DNA of 12,757 nt. Origin: DATILI01 sp035476635 (GTDB taxonomy: Bacteria > Pseudomonadota > Gammaproteobacteria > Burkholderiales > Burkholderiaceae_C). The position numbers and the translations under genes are program-made. Under the pieces are notes generated by a model. It was given only the letters and a program-made list of their open reading frames with translations, searched no databases and was not told the DNA's origin. This document shows positions 7,179 through 12,757 of the stretch, in pieces. Each line of letters opens with the position of its first letter. Position 1 is the stretch's first letter. The DNA lies in NCBI GenBank assembly GCA_035476635.1, contig DATILI010000154.1, positions 1-12,757 of the forward strand, given 5' to 3'.

Positions 7179-8447
7179 TCAGGACGTTGCAGAGGGTGCT
7201 TGGCCCCAGCGCTGCAAGCGCCGATACAGCATGCCGCGCGAGACGCCCAGTGTGCGCGCGGCCTTGGAGATATTGCCGCCACAAGCCTGAAGCGTGCGCT
7301 CGATGAGCAGGCGACTGTGGTCGCCCAGGGTGGCGTCGGCTGCTTGCGCGGCCGATGCGGGCTCGGCGCTTTGCGCTTCTTGCGCAGGTGGCGCATCTTG
7401 GCCGGCCTGCGCCGCCGGCCTCGCTTGCGCATCCCCAGCCAGCGCCAGCGGGCTCACGCAAACGCCATGGTTGAAGTCCGCGCCATTGCGCGCCGCCATG
7501 CGCACCTTGACCCACACACCCAGGCCGCTGGGTAGCCGGACCGCCTCGGCGCGGGAGCTGCGCAGCTGGCGCAGCAAGTCCGCAAGGCTCAATCCGAGCA
7601 TGCACTCGGTATCCGAAAGCGGTGCACCGGGTTGCTGGTCCAAAAGCCGCGCGGCCACGCTGTTGAGCCAGGCCACCTGGCCATCGGCCGTGATGCCGGC
7701 CAGTGCCTCCAGCGGCGTGCCCAGCAAGCTGGGGCTGGCCTGGAACTGCAGCACCAGGTGTTCGGTGGACTGGGCCTGCAGCAGCCGGTTCTCGATCGAG
7801 GTGGCATACAGCCCGACCATCGACGCTGCGTCGAAGCCGAAGGTGCGTGATTCGATCGACAGGTCCAGCACCGCCGCCAGGCGCCCGTGCACATCGCGGA
7901 TAGGTGCCGCCGCGCACTGGAAAAACTGCAGGAATTCATAGAAGTGCTCGGCGCCGCTGACGGTGCAGGCCTGTCCCGTCCTGGCCACGATGCCGGGCGC
8001 GGTGGTGCCGACCACGCCTTCCGAGATGTTGACGCCCACGCGCGCCGCCTTTTTAAGAATCGGTTCCTGTGCCGCCGCCGAGTTTTGCGTGGCGTGCACG
8101 ATCACGCCTTCGCCGTCGGTCAGCAACACGCGGCATTCGGTACCGGCCAGCGAAGTTTCCATGCTGGCCAATTCCTGGCCCGCGGCCTGCAGCAACTGCC
8201 GATTGCGGCCCAATGCCGAATGCAGCCGGCTGACGCTGACCGGCTCGAAGGCGACCGCGCCCCTGGGGTTCGCGCTGGCCTTGCGGCAGCGCATCCACGA
8301 CTGGATCACGGCCTCGCCGACCAGGCCCGACGGGCGCTGGCCCTCTTCGAAAAACTGCTGCCGCGCCAGCGCCACGCGCTGCACCGGCGTTGTGAAGAAC
8401 AGCTGCTGGGGCGCCGCGCCAGCCTGGGTCTGCGTCCGCAAATTCAT
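7179..8447 (-). CDS. AcoR-like GAF / Fis-type HTH transcriptional regulator without AAA+ domain
   Basis: A 422-residue regulator divergent from the alcohol dehydrogenase, which it probably controls. Its N-terminus matches AcoR/DhaR-type activators: a leader with VIQSWMRCR (48-54), then a GAF sensor domain at about 85-225 with GVNISEGVVGTTAPGI, EHFYEF and APIRDVHGRLAAVLDLS. A PAS-like segment (about 235-330) follows, then an Ala/Gln/Pro-rich linker (338-374), and a C-terminal Fis-type helix-turn-helix (376-414) with ACGGNISKAARTLGVSRGMLYRRL. The central AAA+ ATPase of sigma-54 activators, with GAFTGA, Walker A and Walker B, is absent: PAS and linker lead straight to the HTH. It should therefore work with sigma-70 or as a repressor. 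The start is supported by AAGGGG (complement of 8453-8458), six bases before the ATG. The inducer is unknown; by analogy an alcohol, ketone or diol. Confidence 0.88.
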   Translation of the reverse strand: MNLRTQTQAGAAPQQLFFTTPVQRVALARQQFFEEGQRPSGLVGEAVIQSWMRCRKASANPRGAVAFEPVSVSRLHSALGRNRQLLQAAGQELASMETSLAGTECRVLLTDGEGVIVHATQNSAAAQEPILKKAARVGVNISEGVVGTTAPGIVARTGQACTVSGAEHFYEFLQFFQCAAAPIRDVHGRLAAVLDLSIESRTFGFDAASMVGLYATSIENRLLQAQSTEHLVLQFQASPSLLGTPLEALAGITADGQVAWLNSVAARLLDQQPGAPLSDTECMLGLSLADLLRQLRSSRAEAVRLPSGLGVWVKVRMAARNGADFNHGVCVSPLALAGDAQARPAAQAGQDAPPAQEAQSAEPASAAQAADATLGDHSRLLIERTLQACGGNISKAARTLGVSRGMLYRRLQRWGQAPSATS

Positions 8448-8473
8448 CGCCGCCCCTTGTTTGTGTGTCTATT

Positions 8474-8565
8474 TGGAACAGGCGCAAAGTTTGGGCCGAA
8501 CCGGCACGGCGACCACTAGGGGAAAGTACGGAGCAAGGCGGTCGAGGTGTTTCGGGATGGAACAG
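8474..8565. repeat. Repeated 8-base motif TGGAACAG, likely operator half-sites
   Basis: TGGAACAG occurs at 8474-8481 and again at 8558-8565, exactly 84 bases apart (close to eight helical turns), in the divergent region between the regulator and the dehydrogenase. The second copy is part of the palindrome GGAAC-A-GTTCC. Same orientation and in-phase spacing suit two binding sites for one dimeric regulator with looping. Inferred from sequence only. Confidence 0.4.
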
Positions 8566-8588
8566 TTCCCGCCTAGGGAAATCCCGAA
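8551..8588. promoter_or_regulatory. Nested inverted repeats upstream of the PQQ alcohol dehydrogenase
   Basis: Outer arms TTCGGGAT (8551-8558) and ATCCCGAA (8581-8588) form a perfect 8+8 repeat. Inside are two mutually exclusive inner palindromes: GGAAC-A-GTTCC (8559-8569) and TTCCC-GCCTA-GGGAA (8566-8580). The cluster lies 69 bases before the dehydrogenase start. No T-run follows, so it is not an intrinsic terminator. It is best read as an operator cluster for the divergent regulator, or as a 5' leader structure if transcription begins upstream of it. Confidence 0.55.
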
Positions 8589-8645
8589 GGTGCCGTGCGC
8601 GCCGGACAGGATCATGCTTCAGGCTCCCCGAAAAATAGAGCCACG

Positions 8646-8651
8646 AAGGAG
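8646..8651 (+). promoter_or_regulatory. Ribosome binding site of the PQQ alcohol dehydrogenase
   Basis: AAGGAG five bases before the ATG at 8657. A strong site that fixes the start just before an obvious signal peptide. Confidence 0.85.
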
Positions 8652-8656
8652 ACACG

Positions 8657-10786
8657 ATGAAGCCAATTACCTCTATGCCGCTGGCATGGTGCGCCGCCGT
8701 GCTGGCCGTCACCATGGCCACCGGCGCATCGGCGCAGGCGCCGGCCACTTCCAAGGGCAGCAGTGCCCACATCGCCGCGGCGACCAAGAAGGTCGACGGC
8801 GCCTTCATGCGCGCCAACGCCGCGACGACCGCGGACTGGCCCAGCTACGGGCTGGACTATGCCGAGACGCGCTTCTCCAAGCTCAAGCAGATCGACACTG
8901 CCAACGCCAAGGAGCTGGGACTCGTCTGGTCCTACAACCTGGAATCGACACGCGGCGTGGAGGCCACGCCGCTGGTGGTGGACGGCATCATGTACGTCAC
9001 CGCCTCGTGGAGCGTGGTGCATGCCGTCGACGTGCGTACCGGCCAGCGCATCTGGAGCTACGACCCGAAGGTGCCGCGCGAAGGCGGCTTCAAGGGCTGC
9101 TGCGACGTCGTGAACCGTGGCGTGGCGCTGCATCAGGGCAAGGTCTTTGTCGCTTCCTACGACGGTCGGCTGATCGCGCTCGATGCGGCCACGGGCAAGG
9201 TGGCGTGGGAGAAGGACACCATCATCGACCGCAAGTTCAGCTACACCATCACCGGCGCGCCGCGCGTGTTCAAGGGCAAGGTCATCATCGGCAACGGCGG
9301 TGCCGAGTACGGCGTGCGCGGCTACATCACCGCCTATGACGCGAGCACCGGCGACCAGAAATGGCGCTGGTTCACCGTGCCGGGCGACCCGAGCAAGCCG
9401 TTCGAGGACGAGTCCATGGCTCGTGCCGCCAAGACCTGGGACCCGGCCGGCAAATGGTGGGAAGCCGGCGGTGGCGGCACCGCCTGGGATTCCATGACCT
9501 TTGACCCCGATCTGAACCTGATGTACGTCGGCACCGGCAACGGCTCGCCCTGGGCGCGCGCCAAGCGCAGCCCGGGCGGCGGCGACAACCTGTACCTGGC
9601 CTCCATCGTCGCGCTCAATCCCGACACCGGCAAGTACGTCTGGCACTACCAGGAAACGCCCGGCGACAACTGGGACTTCACCTCGACGCAACCGATGATC
9701 CTGGCCGATCTGAAGATCGCGGGCAAGCCGCGCAAGGTTATCCTGCATGCGCCCAAGAACGGCTTCTTCTTCGTGATCGACCGCGCCAGCGGCAAGTTCA
9801 TCTCGGCGCAAAACTTCGTCGACGTGAACTGGGCCTCGGGCTACGACAAGAACGGCCGGGTGATCGAGACGGCAATCGCCCGCGTCGCCGACCGGCCGCG
9901 CGAAATCATTCCCAGCGCCTTCGGTGCGCGCAACTGGCACTCGATGTCGTTCAACCCGCAGACCGGGCTGGCCTACATGCCGGTGCAGGGCGTGCCGGTG
10001 AACCTGATGGACAACAAGGACTGGAAGTTCAATGGCGAGCGTCCCGGCGAGCCACACAGCAACATGGGCTGGAACCTGGGCATGTTCGCGAATGTGGAGC
10101 CGCCCAAGAGTGCACCGTTCGGCCGTCTCGTGGCCTGGGACCCGGTGAAGCAAAAGGAAGCCTGGCGCCAGGAGCATGTCTCGCCGTGGAACGGCGGTAC
10201 GTTGACCACGGCCGGCAACCTGGTGTTCCAGGGCACGGCGGACGGCCGCTTCATCGCCTACAACGCCAAGAGCGGCGAGAAGCTCTGGGAAACGCCCACC
10301 GGCACCGGCGTGGTCGCCGCGCCCTCGACCTACATGGTGGACGGCAAGCAGTATGTGTCCATTGCCGTCGGCTGGGGCGGCGTCTATGGCGTCACCATGC
10401 GCGCCACCGACCGGCAGGGGCCGGGCACGGTCTACACCTTTGCCGTGGGCGGCAAGGCGGCAATGCCCGAGTTCGTCAAGTACCGCATGGAGGGCCTGCT
10501 GTCCGGCGTCAAGTACGACCCGGCCCACTACCAGGCCGGCACCGCGCTGTACGTGAGCAACTGTGTCTTCTGCCACGGCGTGCCGGGCGTGGACCGCGGC
10601 GGAAACATTCCCAACCTCGGCTACATGAATTCGGCCTTCATCGAAAATCTCGACAAGTTCTTGTTCAAGGGCCCCGCCACCGAGCGCGGCATGCCCGATT
10701 TCACCGGAAAGCTGACTCGTGACGATGTCGAAAAAATCAAGGCGTTCATCCAGGGCACGGCCGATGCGATCCGGCCCAAGCAGTAG
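8657..10786 (+). CDS. qheDH: Quinohemoprotein (PQQ + heme c) alcohol dehydrogenase, periplasmic
   Basis: A type II quinohemoprotein alcohol dehydrogenase that oxidises primary alcohols in the periplasm and passes electrons from PQQ to its own heme c. Its 709 residues recall the C. testosteroni enzyme (708 residues) along the whole length. A signal peptide ends after GASA (about residue 26). The PQQ beta-propeller follows, with the vicinal disulfide C148-C149 in FKGCCD, E217 and N295 as calcium ligands, W277 under the PQQ ring, catalytic D340 in PGDNWDFTS and K367 in HAPKNGF. The residue two after D340 is T342, not Asp, so this is the calcium rather than the lanthanide type. A C-terminal cytochrome c domain carries CVFCH (636-640) and the likely axial M679 in RGMPDF. 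The divergent GAF regulator probably controls it. Its 3' end overlaps the PqqU-like receptor gene by 23 bases. No pqq synthesis genes are in the window. Confidence 0.97.
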   Translation: MKPITSMPLAWCAAVLAVTMATGASAQAPATSKGSSAHIAAATKKVDGAFMRANAATTADWPSYGLDYAETRFSKLKQIDTANAKELGLVWSYNLESTRGVEATPLVVDGIMYVTASWSVVHAVDVRTGQRIWSYDPKVPREGGFKGCCDVVNRGVALHQGKVFVASYDGRLIALDAATGKVAWEKDTIIDRKFSYTITGAPRVFKGKVIIGNGGAEYGVRGYITAYDASTGDQKWRWFTVPGDPSKPFEDESMARAAKTWDPAGKWWEAGGGGTAWDSMTFDPDLNLMYVGTGNGSPWARAKRSPGGGDNLYLASIVALNPDTGKYVWHYQETPGDNWDFTSTQPMILADLKIAGKPRKVILHAPKNGFFFVIDRASGKFISAQNFVDVNWASGYDKNGRVIETAIARVADRPREIIPSAFGARNWHSMSFNPQTGLAYMPVQGVPVNLMDNKDWKFNGERPGEPHSNMGWNLGMFANVEPPKSAPFGRLVAWDPVKQKEAWRQEHVSPWNGGTLTTAGNLVFQGTADGRFIAYNAKSGEKLWETPTGTGVVAAPSTYMVDGKQYVSIAVGWGGVYGVTMRATDRQGPGTVYTFAVGGKAAMPEFVKYRMEGLLSGVKYDPAHYQAGTALYVSNCVFCHGVPGVDRGGNIPNLGYMNSAFIENLDKFLFKGPATERGMPDFTGKLTRDDVEKIKAFIQGTADAIRPKQ

Positions 10787-12757
10787 TCTCGCTCCTTCAC
10801 TGTCCGCACTGGCCTGTGCCGCGCTTGCGGGCGCTGTGCAGGCCCAGCCGGCAACGCCGACGGAAGCCGGCGCCTTGCAGCCGGTGGTCATCACCGGCAG
10901 CGCGCCGGACCGCCAGCGTTGGGTCGCGCCCGCCTCGATTGACATCGTCGACGGGGACGAGCTGCGCGCCGGCCAGTTGCAGATCAACCTCTCCGAGGGC
11001 CTGGGCCGCGTGCCGGGCCTGGTGATCCAGAACCGGCAGAACTACGCGCAGGATTTGCAGATCTCCATCCGCGGCTTCGGCGCGCGCTCGACCTTTGGTG
11101 TGCGTGGTGTCCGGCTGTTCGTCGACGGCATTCCCGCGAGCGCGCCCGATGGCCAGGGCCAGGCGGCCAACTTTCCATTGGGCAGCGCCGAGCGCATCGA
11201 GGTGATCCGCGGGCCGTACTCGGCGCTCTACGGCGCATCGGCCGGCGGCGTGATCGCGCTGTACACGCAAGACGGCCAACGGCCCACCACCTGGCGCACC
11301 GGCGCTGCCGCCGGTGCCGATGGCCTGTGGCGCCTTTCGACCCAGGTCAGCGGCCAGACCGGTGCGCAGGGAGACCCGGGCGGCTACAGCTATGTGCTGG
11401 ACGTGGGCAGCTTTGCCACCGACGGTGCGCGCCCGCAGTCCGCGGCGGAGCGCAGCACCGCCAATCTCAAGCTCTCGCGCAACTACGACGATGGCCGCGT
11501 GGTGCTGGTGTTCAACCGCCAGTTCGGCGATGCGCAAGATCCGCTGGGCCTGACGCGCGCCGAGTTTGACGCCAACCCAGGCCAGACCACGACGGCGGCC
11601 ACGCAGTTCAACACCCGCAAATCCGTTTCGCAAAGCCAGCTCGGCCTGGCGCTGCAGCACCGGCTGGGTGGTGGGCACCGGCTTGAACTCATGGGCTATG
11701 GCGGCACGCGCGCCGTTGCGCAGTTCCAGGCCATCACCACGGGCGCGCAGATACCGCCAGGCAGCGCCGGCGGCGTGATCGCCCTGGACCGCGAATACTC
11801 CGGCGTCAACGCGCGCTGGCGGCTGGACCGTCAATACGACACCGGCCGCCTCACGCTCGCGGCCGGGCTGGCCTCGGACCGGCAAAGCGAACAGCGGCGC
11901 GGCTACGAGAATTTCATTGGTAGCGTCCTTGGCGTGCAGGGCCGCCTGCGGCGCGACGAGACCAACCGCGCCCGCACGCTCGACCCCTACGCCCAGGCCG
12001 AATGGGACACGCCCGACTGGACCTTCACCGCCGGCGTACGGCATTCGCGCGTGCGCTTCGATTCCGCCGACCGCTACATCGTCCCCGGCAACCCGGACGA
12101 CAGCGGCAGCGTGCGCTATTCGGGCACCAGCCCCGTGCTTGGCATCCGCTGGCGCCTGGCCGATCAGCTGCAGGCCTACGCGAGCGCGGGCCGTGGCTTT
12201 GAAACGCCCACGCTCAACGAAGCCGCGTACCAGGCCTCGGGCCTGACGGGGCTGAACACAAGGCTGGCCGCCGGCAAGAGCCGCAGCGTGGAAGCCGGCC
12301 TGCGCGGACGCCACGGCCAGGGCGCGTGGACGGCCACCGTGTTCGATATCCGGACGCAGGACGAAATCGTCGTGCTGTCCAACACCGGCGGCCGCTCGAC
12401 CTTCCAGAACGCGGGCCGCACCTTGCGCCGCGGCCTGGAATTCTCCGGCGACCTGCAACTGGGCACGCTCACGGTGAGCTCGGCGCTGACCCTGATGAAC
12501 GCCACCTACGCCGACGGCTTTCTCACCTGCGCCGGCACACCTTGCGCCGCGCCCACAGTGCCGGTGCAAGCCGGCAACCGCCTGCCCGGCCTGCCGCGCA
12601 GCCAAGCCTTCGTACAACTGGCCTGGGAGCCGCGCTGGGCCAAGGGCAGCACCTTCACGCTGGAGGCGCGCCACAGCGGCGGCGTGATGGTGAACGACCG
12701 CAACACCGACCGCACCGGCCGCAACACCATCTTCAACCTGGGGGCGCGCTTCCAGCA
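10764..12757 (+). CDS. pqqU: TonB-dependent outer-membrane receptor, PqqU (YncD)-like PQQ importer (C-terminus beyond edge)
   Basis: The frame is open from the ATG at 10764 to the right edge: 664 codons, lacking perhaps the last 50. The start lies inside the dehydrogenase gene, in another frame, preceded by AGGG at 10752-10755. The resulting protein begins with a credible signal peptide cleaved after VQA (about residue 27). A likely TonB box (PVVITG, 40-45) leads into a plug domain (about 50-168) with INLSEGLGRVPGL, QNRQNYAQDLQISIRGFG, VDGIPASAPDGQGQ and VIRGPYSALYG; a 22-strand-type barrel follows. These blocks and later ones (GRGFETPTLNE, DDSGS, GNRLPGLPR) match my recollection of E. coli YncD/PqqU, which imports PQQ. 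Coupling to a PQQ enzyme gene supports that ligand. Translational coupling is likely. Specificity is inferred from resemblance and context. Confidence 0.9.
   Translation, partial: MRSGPSSSLAPSLSALACAALAGAVQAQPATPTEAGALQPVVITGSAPDRQRWVAPASIDIVDGDELRAGQLQINLSEGLGRVPGLVIQNRQNYAQDLQISIRGFGARSTFGVRGVRLFVDGIPASAPDGQGQAANFPLGSAERIEVIRGPYSALYGASAGGVIALYTQDGQRPTTWRTGAAAGADGLWRLSTQVSGQTGAQGDPGGYSYVLDVGSFATDGARPQSAAERSTANLKLSRNYDDGRVVLVFNRQFGDAQDPLGLTRAEFDANPGQTTTAATQFNTRKSVSQSQLGLALQHRLGGGHRLELMGYGGTRAVAQFQAITTGAQIPPGSAGGVIALDREYSGVNARWRLDRQYDTGRLTLAAGLASDRQSEQRRGYENFIGSVLGVQGRLRRDETNRARTLDPYAQAEWDTPDWTFTAGVRHSRVRFDSADRYIVPGNPDDSGSVRYSGTSPVLGIRWRLADQLQAYASAGRGFETPTLNEAAYQASGLTGLNTRLAAGKSRSVEAGLRGRHGQGAWTATVFDIRTQDEIVVLSNTGGRSTFQNAGRTLRRGLEFSGDLQLGTLTVSSALTLMNATYADGFLTCAGTPCAAPTVPVQAGNRLPGLPRSQAFVQLAWEPRWAKGSTFTLEARHSGGVMVNDRNTDRTGRNTIFNLGARFQ

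Noticed and set aside
7161..7181. Bidirectional terminator between the convergent DUF1631 and regulator genes
   Set aside because: Only a four-base GCTT/AAGC pairing around an A-run is present, too weak to call.
8551..8588. Intrinsic terminator in the divergent region
   Set aside because: The inverted repeats are strong but no T-run follows on either strand, and neither neighbouring gene ends here.
8448..8656. Sigma-54 (-24/-12) promoter for the dehydrogenase
   Set aside because: I looked for GG-N10-GC in a TGGCAC/TTGC-like setting because the regulator is AcoR-like. No acceptable match was found, and the regulator lacks the AAA+ domain.
7963..9339. Plus-strand frame of 458 codons spanning the regulator end, the intergenic region and the dehydrogenase start
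   Set aside because: It crosses three unrelated segments, runs out of frame with the dehydrogenase, and has no domain.
8612..10987. Long open frame (791 codons) on the minus strand opposite the PQQ dehydrogenase
   Set aside because: It is antisense to a gene with complete catalytic motifs, has no recognisable domain, and is the usual shadow of high-G+C third codon positions.
10797..12674. Minus-strand frame of 625 codons opposite the TonB receptor
   Set aside because: It is composed of Ala/Arg/Gly/His-rich filler with no motif, while the plus strand carries a clear plug domain and signal peptide.

Overview
The window is about two-thirds G+C and carries six complete genes and two cut by its edges. 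Codon use, the many Bug-type solute receptors implied by the left-edge gene, a DUF1631 protein, and a quinohemoprotein alcohol dehydrogenase that recalls the Comamonas testosteroni enzyme all point to a betaproteobacterium of the Burkholderiales, probably Comamonadaceae. This assignment comes from recalled family resemblance, not from a database search.

Left part (1-1493). A minus-strand pair reads off the left edge: a HisC-type PLP aminotransferase, followed 38 bases later by the start of a TctC/Bug periplasmic solute-binding protein. An AT-rich divergent intergenic region of 193 bases separates the pair from the next unit. It holds candidate promoters facing both ways with overlapping -10 boxes, plus a 6+6 inverted repeat.

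Centre-left (1494-4467). A type II (S)-2-haloacid dehalogenase and malate synthase G (glcB) lie 37 bases apart on the plus strand and end in a textbook intrinsic terminator. Dehalogenation of a haloacetate yields glycolate. Once oxidised, glycolate is the source of the glyoxylate that malate synthase G condenses with acetyl-CoA, so the two could serve one C2 route. The glycolate oxidase is not in this window.

Centre (4468-7167). A stand-alone DUF1631 protein of unknown function has a Ser/Gly/Gln linker encoded by short 12-base repeats. Its upstream region has a small near-palindrome and tandem repeats.

Right part (7179-12757). A GAF/Fis-HTH regulator of AcoR type, without the sigma-54-activating AAA+ domain, is divergent from a periplasmic PQQ- and heme c-containing alcohol dehydrogenase. 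The dehydrogenase stop codon overlaps the start of a TonB-dependent receptor that closely resembles E. coli PqqU (YncD), the outer-membrane PQQ importer. The receptor runs off the right edge. The intergenic region holds a set of nested inverted repeats and a repeated 8-base motif, likely operators. The most interesting reading is an enzyme-plus-cofactor-importer operon: the cell makes an apo-dehydrogenase and the receptor that scavenges its PQQ. No RNA genes, insertion sequences or CRISPR arrays were seen.
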